Shown here piece after piece: positions 50,418-64,000 of a stretch of 64,000 nucleotides of DNA. The stretch is from Rotaria macrura (Eukaryota; Rotifera; Eurotatoria; Philodinida; Philodinidae). The position numbers and the translations under genes are program-made. The stretch is from positions 1 to 64,000 of the forward strand of contig OENT01000620.1 in assembly GCA_900239685.1 (NCBI GenBank), read 5' to 3'. Position 1 is the first letter of the stretch; each line of letters begins with the position of its first letter. The notes beneath the pieces are model-generated. The model was not told where the DNA came from and searched no databases. It was given only the letters and a program-made list of their open reading frames with translations.

Positions 50418-52398
50418 TTTTCAAAGATTTCTTTTCTTATGTATTTATAGATGGTAGACAAGAAAAGAACGAGAAAAAAAAATACCATAATATCCATGAA
50501 TCAATTCTATTTGCTTCTTCGTTTTTTCTTTGTTTTTGGATTTTTCTATCCCCATTTTTTTTTATTGTAATTTTATTTTCCAAGTATCTGCTTTTTCTAA
50601 GAAGAATATTTGATAAAGTTCACTATTTGAGGGTAGACAGTGTGACTCGGATAAGAATAGAAACAAATCTAAATGATTGAACAAATCAAAAAATAACAAA
50701 CATGAAAAACTTCTGTTTTATATCAACCATATTACTCCCTCGATAACATAATCGAACGAACGCGTTTTTTTTTGTGTCATTAAAATAAAAAAAAATCATT
50801 TGATGAACATAGAACATTTATTTTATGTCTTTTCTTGTTTAGAAAGTAAGTAGACATGGCACTGTTATCTAAGACTGTTAGTTATATAATAGAGAATGGA
50901 CGGAGCAGAAGCACTTTGTTTTGACTTGTTTGTCTTTTCCCGAGATGTCCTTCGTGTCATCTATTGACTTAATGATAACGCTGGGACGTCTATTAACTAT
51001 TGGATCGGATTATTTTTACCCTACGTTCGTTTGTATAGGCCGAATGAAAGGAATGTAGTTATTTTCTTTTCTTACAGAAAACAATACAATAAACAATGAA
51101 ATTTCAGTGCATTTTTTCTTGTTCGAACTACTGATGAGTTAGCTGTTAGCAAACAATCATCTTTGCATATCGATACGAGAAATTCGTTCACCATATAATG
51201 AAGTGACACTTTTTTTTTTCTAACTTCAAGACAATTCGAATAATATGTATTCTTATTTAACTGGGTTCACAAACAGTTGAAGTATTTATTATTCACATAC
51301 TAGACTTGTGATTACGTACGTAAAATGATTCTTTTTTTTACGAACTGTATATTATACCAATTAGATACATAACTATTATAGAGCATAGTTTAAATTCATC
51401 TTATCATGAATAAAATTAGACAGAAATGAGAAGAAAAAAAGAATTATTTGAAGAAAAATGATCAGTAGATGTAAAAAGAAATTTAGACCTCGAAAATCCT
51501 AGAAGAAAAGATTTGTCTCAATGACGAGAAAGAAATATTGAAATAAAATTTTCAATCATATCAACAGAGAAATAGAACAGTGTAACATGAATATATCGAC
51601 TATTCTACAGTTTCAGTCAAATACATTTGTAACAGAATGAAAGAAAATAGAATGTGTCGTTTCTTTCTTATGTGATTAATGGCATGATGTCAGAAAACGT
51701 TTGATTTATTTATTCATGCACCTATGGTATGTATGATTTGCCATGAAGAGTGTAACATGGCTCCTTAAGATTGACGTAAAGACTAAGCCATATACTTTAT
51801 TTGAATTATTCATAGTTTTTTATGTGATTGAGATTCGGTTTCTATTCATATTTGATGAAATGTTACTCATCGTAGAAAACTGGAGTTGAAAATAATTTCT
51901 ATAAGATATGAACTTCAACTTGATTTTTTTTTTCATTCTCTAGTCATCGCATGATTTGAATTCTCTGTATAAGTAATTGTAAAAAATGTTTGCAGGCATC
52001 TATCCTCAGAAGAAAATATACTTGAAATTCGTCAGCAATGTCAAATGTGTAGAACGAATTCACACGTGTGATTTGCTTCCGATTTCTATAAGTTTAACAT
52101 GACGAAAGAAGAAAAGAAAAATCTAACGAACACGAGTTACGATGCAGATAAGAAAAGAAAGGTTATTAAGACAGAACAAGAAGAGTATGATAAAAAACTC
52201 CGACCCATTGTGTAGTACGAACATATGATGGGTTACTTGTCTTCATTTCGTTTCATTCATCAGTATACTCAAGGATCAATAATACATGTCAGGTATAATT
52301 TAAAAACATAGATGAGCATCAATTTTTATCGTTGAATTTGTATTAATCAATGAACATCAAATATTGCTTTTTCTTATTCTAGGCATTCATAATTGTCA
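50418..52398. other. Intergenic, nothing recognised
   Basis: 3' flank of FBF1 with an AT-rich probable 3' UTR (AAAATAAAA near 50780), then the upstream region of the Patched-domain gene. No exon recognised. Confidence 0.5.
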
Positions 52399-55300
52399 AT
52401 GTCTACAAACATCGATGAACCTCCCAATAATCAAGCAATTTCGCAAAAGTGAGTGTTAAACAAGTTAAACAGGAATCTAAATCAAACTTATAAACGCATC
52501 GTTTTGAAGTGTATAATGCAACAAAACATTCATAAAACCATTTTGTTTTTCACAACATTACATAATATAATTCTATTTCACATATATATTAAAATTTTTC
52601 TATGTAGACTACTTATTCATTTGACTATCACCGATTAAAATATTATTAGTTCCTTTTTTTTTTATAAAACGAATATTAGAACAATTGTTCGATGAGCTTT
52701 TCAAGTAAATTGCTTTGAAAAAACAAAATTTCTCCCTATTTTCGATAGATTCAAATTTTTCAATTGGCTTTTATTAGAAAAAATTATATTATGATAAGTT
52801 TTATTCAATTTTTAATATTACAACCTGTCGTTTTAATTCATTCTTTAATCACAGTTACTCGTGTGATAATTTTATTTACAGGTGAAATTTTTTGTCGATA
52901 ACATACATATACAGATAAATGTAATACCTAATTTCTTGATACTGTGCGATTAGAAAAGTCTATTGATTCAATTTCGTTATTTAATATCACCGAAATAATT
53001 AATCATACTCTATATAGTATAATATCCTATTTTTTGTGTCCATGAAGGATGGCATTTAACTAAAGTAACATAAAAACATATTTTATTTCAAGAATACAGA
53101 ACAATATTTCACTGATCACCAATACTTATATTTTTTCTGTAATCAATTGAATGTTTCAAGTGCCTCATAGACATAGAGCATAGTTCTCTTCAAAACATGA
53201 TATTCTCATGTAATATCATAATTTACTTTTCAATTAGTTAATATCTTTTCTTGAATATTTCTCCATTTACCGGAGAAATAACACAGATATGATTGGAATA
53301 TTAAAAATGGTCAAATTTTTACACATATTCTAGTATTGATAGACAAATTCTGTATTTTTTTCGAAGTCAAATGAAAAACTAATCAAATTAACATTATCTA
53401 TAAAATTGGATATCTTGCCATTAACTCTCAAGTACTTGATAAATCGTGAAAATACTCATCTAAAAATTCGTTCTTCGTATCTGTTTATGAAAGGTTCCAT
53501 CTTTGATCCAAATCTTAGCAACCTAGGTATCAGCAAACAAATTGCTAGAGGACACGCTAGATCTCTATCACGACATATCAATACATCCATTGTCATCCTA
53601 AGAAAAACCTTTAGCTTGACATATGAAACTTTTCTGTAAATGAGGAATATAAAAATGGATCACAGTTAGGTATAATTTCAATTGCATAAATCTTTACAAA
53701 AGAAAGAAGAATCTTGTGGGTCTACTTTTTTATTGGTTATTTGACGGTATGTTTCAGTTATGTATTCGAATCATTTTATGTAACTCTCTCAGAATCGTTG
53801 TTATTTTACATGATATTTTTGATTAAATAAATAGCATAGAATCTGTTAACACGGTTTTGTTGTGTTTTCAAGCGAGTAAAATGAAGAAACGAATAGAAGA
53901 GTCCTCTCTATAATTGTGAAGTGTGGATTTTACATAGTACTTCGTTGTCTTCGCCTACACTTTCATTCTCATATCACAGCTATACCGTATTTGACTTTCT
54001 TGTGATAATATTTTTATCACACGGAAGTTGCATTTATCTATTCGTAGATTAATGTATTATGTTTGATCTACAATTTAATACATACACTTTCTTATATTTT
54101 TATCTCTAGGCGAAATTTCTTCGAATATTTATTCATTAAATTTAATGGATTCTATGAAAAAACATTTTCAACTATCGGTTCACATATCGGCAGTAGACCT
54201 TGGCTATTTATTTGCATTCCATTTCTCTTAACTTTTCTTTGTTCATTGGGCTTTTTACGTATGCATACGAATAAAAATGCTGATGATCTATTCATTCCAA
54301 CGAATAGTAAAAGTATGCGTGATCGAACTTTAGTTGCTAATCTATTACCGATGAATTATGATGAATATTATCTTCATCAAGACTATGATTTTGGCATCTA
54401 TGGTGATGTTATATTTGTAGCACATGATTTTGGAAATATAGGAAGGTTGGTTGTGCGTAAAGAACTTAGACGTATTTATAATCTTATACAGAAAATCAAT
54501 GTTACATATAATAATCAAACATACTTTTATAAAGATTTATGTGCGAAACGTATTGGTCAATGTGTTACCGAAGGAGATATGTTTTTTCGGAATTCATTTT
54601 GGAAACGTTTACATGATAAACAATTAAATAAATATATTATGAATAATCTTTATACTGATGATGATGGTGTACCAAATTTACTAACATTTATATTTGGAAA
54701 AAGTTTAGTACTTAGTCTAGATAAAGGTACATTATATGGTAAAAGTCTTAAATTACGTTTTAATTTACGACCAACATTGTTAGTAAAAGATAAACATGAA
54801 AATATTGAAATTATAAGTCGTATGTGGGAAAAAGCATTTATACAATTTTTTCAACATTTCAAATCCATTATGGTTCGTGCTATCTATTCGGTATCAACAT
54901 CAATTGATCAAGAACTTGAAAATAATATCATGTTAGGTAAGAAGAAAATTTCTAGAGTAATCAATTCGAGTTGTTTCATTGTTTGTTTAAACCCTATAGA
55001 TACGCACTTAGTAGTTTTGACATTTGTTGTGATGATCGTTGTTACCACTATTTGTTTATCAGTACGTGGACAATGGAGACAATCACCAGCATATTTATCT
55101 GCTGTTGGTGTTCTAGCAACGATGTTAGGTTTAGCATCTGGCTTTGGATTTTGTTTACTTCTTGGTAAACCGATGTGTTCATTGGTATTTGCTACGCCAT
55201 TTCTTGTCATTGGTAATAGAGCTTGTACTTGTTTTTGTGATAGACTATTGCTATTTTATATGATTAGGTGTCGGTACGGATGACATGTTTTTAATTTATT

Positions 55301-58300
55301 CGGCTTATCATCGAACAAAAAGATCTGAAACAACGTCACAAAGACTAGGAGAAACATTTCGTATCTGTGGATCTGGTATAACAATAACATCCGTAACTAA
55401 TGTTATTGCTTTTCTAGTTGGAGCAACGACAGACTTCTATGGTATACGTCTATTTTGTTTTTATACAAGTAAGATACAAGTTTTCTTTAAAACTTGTTTG
55501 GCTAGATTTTTTTGTAAGATTAATCTCAGTCTTTTGATTTGCTACATTCTATCGCATATTTTTAACAGTGTCCCACTATATGTTCAATCCATTGGTAATA
55601 GTCATGTTCTGTAATCGTTTTTCTGTTGGTTTGATGTTAGAACGATAAAAGTTTAATATATCAGAAATTCTTGAACTATATACGCGTATCTGACACATTA
55701 ATTATTCAAACTATATGATTGAATATTCTTATTAAGATGAACTAAACTAAGTTTTAAAACAAATACTAAAATCATTCTTTTTCTCTCAGTTGATGAACAA
55801 AATGCACTAGTGTTCGATTAGTCTTAACTGTATTTTGCAAAAATTGTCGAAAGGCGAACTTTACGAATCCTATTTATACTTCGAGGAAAAATAGTAAATG
55901 TTCCTTTTCATTCAAAGGTGCTTCAATAGCTTTCTGCTATTTCTACCAAATCATGTTGTTTGGTAGTGCAATTGCCATTTACAATGAATGTATTAATCAT
56001 AATCGGCACACACTGATTCCATGCATTGTGGATCGTACACGAACAACTAATAATCATCGACGTCGGCATCAATGTCTGCCATGGAAGGAAATGTTCGTCT
56101 ATGTTACCAAACCATTATTTACAACATGCGGTCAAATAATTGTCTGTTTGATTTTTTTCATTTTTACAATATGTGCATTTTATGGAGCATCCCAAATGAG
56201 AGATGGCATGAAATTAGGACAATTACTAAGTGATAAATCATATGCACAACTATATTTTGATACTTTGGAAACTGAATTCGAACCTTATCCGTTAGTACAT
56301 TTTATTATAACAGAGCCAATACCGTACTGGAGAAGTGATTATATGAAACAAATTAAAAATCTAGCTAAAATCGCTAAAACACTGGACGGTAAGAACGCAA
56401 TTTTTTTCTTTTTCTTTTCATTCAAATGAAAATCCTGTTGTGTTTAAATGCTAGGTATGCATCCTAAATTCGAAATCTCCTGGTTTTCATTATTGGATTA
56501 CGACTCACAAGATTATCCATTTGATAATGGTACGAAATTCATGGACATCATTCATGGTTTTGTGAACCTATTTCCAACATTTCACAATGATCTATTTTTT
56601 AATGATACTCATTTGTTAGCAAGTCGATTCTATTTAAAGATGGGTCGTGTCTTTTACAATTCATCCGATGGTTATTTAGTCAGTCAATTGCGATCACTTG
56701 CTGAACAATCAAAACTGCCAATAATAGGTATAGAAATTTCTTTTCTAAAATTTCCATCTAATTGAAAAAGACAATTTTAATATGAGTCTATTGTAACGCA
56801 GGTGTGTAAACATTAGTTTAAATTTCTTGAACCTAACTATTTTCTTAAATTAAAAAAGAACAAGACTTCGGCAGTAAATTTTTAGCTTAGATCTTACATA
56901 GATTATTGATAAGTAATCTTGTATTTATCTCATGAAGTATGTAAAATTTCTGTCTACAACTCAATTGATAACATTTTTTTTTCACATAAATATGGTGCGA
57001 TAAATATAACGTTCTAAGTTTGATTGCCCACATCATCTTTCTATCATGTTCCTCATGATTTGTCTGTTAAATCAAATAGTTCGCACGTCAATATTCTCAG
57101 TTTTTCTGTTATTTATCCAAGTAAAGAAGTTTCTCGTCATTCTGAGAGAATCACTAAGGTTTATTTTGAGTTGATTACTGATTGAATTGTTACGTGATCG
57201 AGAGCAGACGGACTCAATTATTTACACTATTGATTTCAGAGAACTTGATAGAAAAATAGGACTAGTCACTTAACTATTTTCAGATAAGTAACATTTATTA
57301 TCCCATTAATGCAAAAGCTACAAGCCTTCAGAGATTTAGAGTGTAATTTTGTTATAAATTTAATACAAGGAGAATAGAATATTTTTATTTCATTCTTATA
57401 ATTACTAGTTGATAACTAGAGTTATTAGTTGTAAGTATCGTGAGTTTGATGTATAGTGAGACATAGTCCATTATTTAACTCTATTTGCCTCAAGAGTCGA
57501 TTTCGATCCATAGCAGTCAAGCATAAAAGAAATCATTCCTATGACTGTTGTGCTGTAGTACGGTTCCTAAAGCAAAAATCAATAAGGATAGCATCGAAAA
57601 TAAAACATTTACGCCTACTATACATAATCAATAGGTACCTTACACAATTACGAGAATATCAAACTGGTTCACAAATCGAGTCTACGTCGCAAGCAAACAG
57701 TGCAAGAAAGATGTGTTGATTTACGTGGAAAATTTCAATTTAACTTGCACCAACAAAATGCTTCATGACTAAACTAGAAATTTGAATTGTTTTCAGTTTT
57801 CTTCAATTTGAGGAAGACTTGGGGATAAGTATAAAATGAAACTGAAACAGTGACATGGGATTGAGTGTGCTTCCTCATCAGATATTTGTTTGTCACAGCG
57901 AAGAAGTGAGCCAAAAAGAATGTGTTTCTTTCACATTTATTTGTAAAATTTCTCTAGAGATTATAAGGATGCTATAATCTATCTGTGGTAAAATTAGAAG
58001 TATCGATTCATAATCAATGTTTTCTTATTCTTTTCATCAAATTTGAATCCTAATTTATAGAAGAACAAATACAAAAATAAAAGGTATGAGATTCACTTAT
58101 TGATCTGTGTCTTTTCATTCTTACAGTGTACAGTAATCTTTTTAAATATTATGAACAAATGTATGAAGTCATTCCAAATATAATTCAAACATTTCTTATC
58201 GCCATTGAAGCAATGTATATAGCAACATTAATAATAATTCCGGATCTTAAATCTGTTCTCATTATTATATCAACAATGTGTATGATACTAGTTAGTCTTG

Positions 58301-58884
58301 TTGCTACATTACATGCTTGGAATATTCAAGTGTCATCGGTTATGATGGTTGAACTTGTTATGTCAATTGGTTTTTGTTCAGACTTTTGTGTACATATAGT
58401 ACATGCTTTCTTGACAGCAACGGGTACAAGAAAAGAACGTGCTCAACAAGCATTGATTAATATGGGAATGCCAATATTATGTGCAAGTTTATCATCAATA
58501 ATTGGTGTTCTATTTTTAGGTCTTGCTCATTCATATTTATTTCAATCATTCTTTAAAACGATGGTCTCTATCATGACACTAGGAGCAATACATGCCCTTT
58601 GCTTTTTACCAGTTATTTTATCGTTAATTGGTTCTGATTGGCCATCACATAAAAATCAAAATATACAAAAAAACAATTGTATTCAAATGACAAAAGCCTT
58701 AAATAGAGATTCACAAGTTATTGGATGTTCAATCGAAGAAACTCTAAGAAAAAAAGAAAATCTGCAATCAAAACAGAACACAATTGAAGAAGAAGAAGCT
58801 AATGAATTGTTATCAACAACGAATCAATCTGAAACAGTTACTAGTAATTTAAAAAATTCAACTATGTATACTGAAAAAAGATAG
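52399..58884 (+). CDS. Patched-domain (PTCHD-like) RND-family membrane protein
   Basis: Seven exons in phase give 930 residues: 52399-52448, 54110-54936, 55000-55212, 55268-55468, 55918-56388, 56455-56727 and 58127-58884. TM1 (about 48-66) is followed by a large luminal/extracellular loop with NxT sites, then a sterol-sensing domain (TM2-6, about 296-450), a second loop, and TM8-12 in the last exon. TM4 carries GVGTDDMF and TM10 carries GFCSD; both fit the GxxxD proton-relay motif of Patched/RND transporters, so the protein looks competent for ion-driven lipid or sterol movement. It lacks the long C-terminus of Patched itself; the cytosolic tail is ~90 residues and Glu/Ser/Asn-rich. It is closest in layout to PTCHD3 and nematode PTR proteins. 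Introns 1 (1.66 kb) and 6 (1.4 kb) are unusually long for this window. Confidence 0.88.
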
Positions 58885-61800
58885 AACGTACCAGAATCTA
58901 CTCAATATTCAAATAAAGAAGTCACTTGAAAAATTCTTTAATAATATTTTGTTTTGCTTGCTACTTTGAATTAGAAAATTTTCTTTTAAAAAAACTGAAC
59001 AGCAATGAAAAGAATTGGTACCAGAGTTCAACTCTATCACATGCGAACAAGAGACAATCCTGAAATGATGATGTTTGCCACTCAAGATTAGAACAAACTA
59101 CACATGTATCACGAAATTTTTGTTTGCAGTAGAAATTTAGGGACGGAGAGAGCATCCATTTGAGATATTCAAATTTTAAAGCAATCGTAAATAGATTACA
59201 ACGAAAGTGCATAGTTGAAGAATATTGAACTTGCAATGTATTTATTTATGATATAGAATGCTGCTTTTTAAGAGATACAGGCACATTACGATTGTACCCT
59301 TTTTTGCATCTGGGTTTTGCTCAATCGACCTGAAACGTTTTCTACTAGTTTTCAATACTGTTATTATTCTTATATGAACGACCAAGTTTCATCAGAACAA
59401 TATTTTATTTACAATGAAAATAAAATATTCTAACACAAAATATAGTGATTGACATGTTTGAACTAAATTTTGAAAAGATTCATCTTAGCACACAAGAATT
59501 CAACAGAGAAACTGTACTATTTTTCTTGCTTTTAAATAAGTCTCGCCTTTAGAAGTTCGACTAGTGCATATTCAATTGTATACCTCATATCAGTGATCGC
59601 GTTCTTTTTTTGACTCTAACAGAAGTAAAACATCTAGTTAATGGGGCAGTTCCAGAATCTGATAATCGACCGTTGTACAGACAAAGACTGCTCGTTCGAT
59701 AACTGAAGACTCGGCATTATAGAAAAGGACATAGATCCAACTAAAAATCAGTCGAAAGTATAAAGAAATTCAGATCCGTCTGATTAATCAAAAATCGCAC
59801 CAGTTCATTGGACATGAAACAAGATCTACATGATGTACAACAAAATGTAATTATTTTTTAATCAAAAGAACAATCTTCAGAAGTCTGTCGTAAACATTTT
59901 AAAGTTTTTGTGTAATAAAAAAAATACACCTTAGAAAATGAAGCCCATCGAGCTCGAAATTGAGTTCGTGACATTCATTTCACTTCAAGTTTTCTTTTAC
60001 GTTTTTTGAATAAAACCTGGCACATCTAAAATTTGAAAGTATTATGACAACCACATTGCTAGAATGCAAAGCAATTTCTAATTCTGTGAAGTTTTAGTCG
60101 TTTAGAAAAGAAACAAAACTCAATGTAGGGAATGACTTGCGAGATTTAGTTTAAAACATGTATTCTAAGGTATAAATTTTGCTTTTGATATGAATGAAGA
60201 AATTAGACGTCTACTATTCACCATCGGGTCATTCCAACTCTTGATTTTCATATAATTATACCCTTCATGCATGATATTCTCATCTAAAGTCGAACACTAA
60301 ATAGTAAAACATTAACAGTAAGTGAACACAGATAAAGTTATTGGATGCTTGAAAACAACAAAACACGAATATGATCGTAATAAACTAGGTCACCATTTGA
60401 AAGTCATACTAAAAAGAAAATCCTTTGAGTTTGTAGCCAACTCCAGAAAATCGGATATAATCCATATTAAATTGTTCAGTTTTTGTTAGCTGCCAATCCA
60501 CATCGAGAAATCGATTACGAGTTTTTATATCGAACTGGGAATTTTAAATTGTTTCAAAATAATAGTAGTTAAGAAAACTATTTAAAGATATTTCTTTTAA
60601 AAGGAACATATCCGATCATTTGCATATCCTTTTCAAAACCTGTGAATAACTTTTTCTTGATTGATTTAAAGCCGTTCATATTATTTTAATATCTATTTTT
60701 CTTTGAATTCTAATACTATGGTCTTGCTGACCAATCTATATCATGGAAACTTGGAATTTGTCATGAAAAAATCTAATCTCGAATCATTTAATTCAATTCA
60801 CTGGTTCTTCTTGTCGATTCTTATGTGAAAAAGACGTTTAGTAGATGAGAAAATACGCTAGTGATAAGTTTGGGAACTTTGGGTTAAAGGTTATTTCTTA
60901 TCGATATATGTATCTGAGTAACGTGATAGCAGCTACTTTTGGAAAATTCTTCATTTACCTGAGTATAATCTCATATTTATGATATACTGGCAACGAAACA
61001 GATGACACATATTTCAAACAGATAATTCTAAAAAAACAGAAGTAAGAAGATACCATTGTGATGAAAGCAAGATGTTAAATAAGTTCAACAAAGTTTTTAA
61101 TCAATTCAATATTTTAATTCTACAGCTACATTAAAAATAAGCTTAATCATGAATTTCTCATTTACAGATCGTTTTAGGTATATTGTTTTCTCAAAAAAGG
61201 AACAGTGCTCTCTCCCTTTCACAATTTTACAATGCTATATGTGAAGCATGATTGACTGTTGATAGAGCATATAATAAAGTCAATGAATGTCATTTGAGCA
61301 ACTAGGGTGAATAAATCTTGCTTGTTAAGTAGGAAAATATCCCTAATGTTTTTTTTTGTATTGAGAACAGGAAAAGAATAAAACGATTGGCTACGAAGAA
61401 AACCATGTTTAATGATGCCATACATTATATCTATTTTCCAATAGGGTGAATTCGAATAAATAGATTATTTTTCTTTATTATAAAAACATCATCTTGTCAA
61501 AAAATATTTATATTCCATATTGTACTCTGAAAAATGACAAACGTATGAATATATATGATATGCATCTGGTAACCATCCAAATTAGGAGAAAATATGATTT
61601 ATTATTGATGGATATCTGAATAGAAAAATGTTAATAAAAACAGGCTTTCTAACATTTCCAAGTAAATTGGTTTGTTTTTTCTAAATGTAAACATCGTTTA
61701 GTTCAGCCAGCAAATGAAATGAACTTTTCAATCTTTCCACTGTAGAATCTTGGATTATGTTTTCGTTCTTCTTAACTAGATCCCATGAAGGAACAAGAAA

Positions 61801-63709
61801 CTCTGCTAATGTATTACTAGTACCCACGTTTCTATTACTCATTTCTTCTTAGATTCTTCGGAGAGCGAAAAACAATTCAATGAGAGAATAGGTGTTCGGC
61901 TTTTTTATTTGTTCGAAAAGGAAATTGTCGTTTACTTTTCTCTTTGCTAATACTGGTGCAAACAACGATTGAATACGACTAACAAAAAATAATAATGTTA
62001 TCTTTCCGAGTTCACAAGCGGAAGAACATCATTTTCATTGTGTATCGATGGCGCAAGAAAAAAGAATTGCATTTTTATTTTTTTGCTCCCTCAATATTTG
62101 CAAGATTTTTAATCACCAAGAAATCATATTTTTGGGCATCAGAAATAATGAAGTTGATCACCAATCAAAAGCATGCATCTACATGCTGCTAGGCATTGTT
62201 GATATATGACATATTTCCTTCCTCTAGTAATTCGCTGTCGTCTATCGCCTGCATTTATCTATACATGGATGTTTTTTTGACGCCAAAAATACAGTAAGAC
62301 GACCAATCTCTCGTTTGTTTCATCAGGAGCAGAATCACTATGATTATCTTTTCTTAGTTAAATTTCTAAAATGATTAATCTTCGAAAATTTATAGTACAT
62401 AGTAAAGATAATGAACATGCTGAGAAAATGAAGACTTCCTATGTTTTCGATTCCTCATTTTGCTTTTGAGCTACGATCAATGAAATATATCATATTCATC
62501 GTTCTTCTACAAGACATAAAAAATGGAAAAAAAACAACGATTTGTTTTTCATTAACAAACCCCAAACGAAACTTCAAAAGCACCGATCGAAATCAGTATT
62601 GATGAAAGTCAATATTTCTTTTACAATAGTTAATTGATCGGTTGACATATGCATATTTACTTATTAAAAATAAGCCGAAAGATTCATGAAATTCAGTAGG
62701 CAGTACAGAAATCGAAAACAAAACGCCTCTCTGTTGTTTTATTACGATAAATAACAAAACGTGGTTTATATCTACTTCGTTTTTAAAACAATTTCTATCA
62801 TCATCGATACACGCTGATACTTTTTTGTGTTTGCCAGTAGACATTCTAGGCAACCAATACGTCACTCATTGTTTTTCATTCATATAATCATCGACCTATC
62901 TCTATTGCCGATAAATAGCAATACAAACTAGATTGTGATTAATCGAGGCATCAATACAATATGAGTAAGACCATAACGATGAAACAAGTTATTTAAAACG
63001 ATATCACTTGCATATTACAAAGACTATATGAAACGCATAGCATGAGTAATTGTGGTTGCTTCTTCGGTGCAAATGAAAAGAAAATGCTTGCAACAGGAAC
63101 GAAAGAGGAACAGAAAAAAGGAGGCAATAAGAAGATAGCAAAAAAGAAGAAAAAAGACAGAAAGAAAGAAAGAAGGAAAGAAAAAAAAACATAGAATTAC
63201 ATGGAGCATTCTAAGGAAAAGAGAGAAAAAGACGAAGGGGACAGATGAAAAAAAAGAACGTTTGAGTACGACATGACGAGAGTTATTTTGTTTTTCTTTT
63301 CTGATAATCAAACCAAATAGAAAATGAATGCGCAAATGCAGAGAACGTACGCCAACGTTCCTGTAACACTCGAATAGTACCTTAAATGCTGTCAGTATAT
63401 ACTTATTTGGCTCGAGCTGTAACTCAGCAGGGAAAAAAAGTCGATTGAACATAGACGACACTCAGTAGCTACTTAGTCGTGCATAAAATTTCTATTCTCT
63501 ATTTGCTACGTACATAAAAAATGATGACGAATACATGTGCATACGTACATAGTTTATGTAAAGTTTTCATGTAGAACGACTATTCGTTCGTCATTTGTAT
63601 CCATAATATGCCATTGGTATATATTTCTTGACTCATTTTGATGTTTTATTCTTTTGTTTAGACTTGATAGTACTCACATGTTAACCATCAATTATAATTA
63701 TTAAACAGT
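58885..63709. other. 4.8-kb AT-rich region, no gene recognised
   Basis: No exon chain, tRNA or clear transposon is seen. A purine-rich tract (about 63080-63190, with GAAA-type repeats) produces a long Phe/Leu-rich open frame on the opposite strand that is a composition by-product. Confidence 0.45.
63085..63190. repeat. Purine-rich GAAA/AAGA low-complexity tract
   Basis: Nearly uninterrupted purines on the plus strand with GAAA and GAAAGAAG units. Such homopurine tracts can adopt triplex structure; no function is shown. Confidence 0.7.
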
Positions 63710-63788
63710 ATGCGTTTTTATAATCCATTATATACACGCAAATGGACTAAAATACTTTTACCTTTCTCGACCTTTATTACTCAAATAG
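63710..63788 (+). CDS. Possible exon of a gene running off the right edge
   Basis: ATG at 63710 opens a 26-codon frame (MRFYNPLYTRKWTKILLPFS and onward) that meets a good donor, GTAATG, at 63789 in phase 1. AAACAG just before could also make it an internal exon. The hydrophobic end suggests a membrane or secreted protein. The following exon is not identified before the window ends, so support is weak. Confidence 0.25.
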
Positions 63789-64000
63789 GTAATGCATGCA
63801 CTTTACATCATGCTTGCGAAAAGTTCATTCTATTCGAAAAGATGAGAATTTAAAACGTTTTACTTTTCGATGAAAAGCGAAAACTATCGTACCTATTGTA
63901 TTTATTAAAACTGAATAAATGAAAATACTTTGCCTTCAGTTTGTTGAAATAAAATGTATTTAGTATTATTGTAAAATCAGTAGAAGATTAAAATTCTTCG

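Noticed and set aside
54908-55210. Antisense open frame inside the Patched-domain gene
   Set aside because: Shadow of the membrane-helix exon 55000-55212.
63004-63461. Phe/Leu/Ser-rich minus-strand open frames
   Set aside because: They result from the purine-rich GAAA tract and carry no domain.
1-64000. CRISPR arrays, bacterial operons, rRNA genes and telomeric repeats
   Set aside because: None seen. Spliced introns and animal gene content show this is nuclear eukaryotic DNA, and no telomere-like tandem hexamers are present.

Overview
This is an AT-rich eukaryotic window, most likely from a bdelloid rotifer of the Adineta/Rotaria type. The basis is a mixture of signals. The protein-coding genes are animal: a class A GPCR, a TBC1D25-like RabGAP, a p24/TMED cargo receptor, a NHERF-like PDZ protein, the centriolar protein FBF1 and a Patched-family transporter. 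Most introns are 50-70 bp GT-AG introns. An FG-GAP/VCBS-repeat protein, an Athena/Penelope-like retroelement fossil and many small DNA elements are also typical of that group. The species assignment is inference, not seen directly.

Layout. 1-5.3 kb is accessory and repeat-rich: the tail of an FG-GAP protein in frame with a CCGG-rich repeat, a foldback element, a 1.1 kb hAT-like non-autonomous element with an 8-bp target duplication, and a Penelope-like fossil carrying a nested palindromic element. 5.3-6.3 kb (minus) is a type II membrane, glycosyltransferase-like protein with an ambiguous base at its frame break. 7.5-10.8 kb holds three more foldback/MITE-like elements: one with an 8-bp duplication, one hairpin with ~300-bp arms, and one flanked by TTAA. 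11.6-13.0 kb (minus) is a four-exon GPCR. 13.0-20.8 kb is a gene-poor stretch with only a decayed tRNA-like sequence.

20.9-21.7 kb (plus) is a four-membrane-segment protein. 23.5-24.8 kb (minus) is a five-exon TBC1D25-like RabGAP with both catalytic fingers. 28.3-29.7 kb (plus) is a p24/TMED protein and 31.1-33.8 kb (plus) a single-PDZ NHERF-like scaffold. 36.9-39.8 kb holds two tandem single-exon Ly6/three-finger-like secreted proteins with the same 12-cysteine register and a shared upstream block. 40.2-40.6 kb (minus) is a small secreted His-rich peptide. 42.3-50.4 kb (plus) is an 18-exon FBF1 homologue with a clean 812-bp hAT-like element in one intron. 52.4-58.9 kb (plus) is a seven-exon, 12-membrane-segment Patched-domain protein. 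58.9-64 kb is largely empty apart from a possible first exon at the right edge.

The genes are not an operon and share no single pathway. Several act in membrane traffic or epithelial/ciliary biology (TBC1D25, TMED, NHERF, FBF1, Patched-domain), which may be chance. Every multi-exon model given with exon coordinates keeps its reading phase across all splice junctions, which I checked by hand. The most unusual material is the set of small DNA elements, several of which are built from their own internally repeated word (CCGG, AAACGG, CAGGC, AACCGCGG, CGGAGT).
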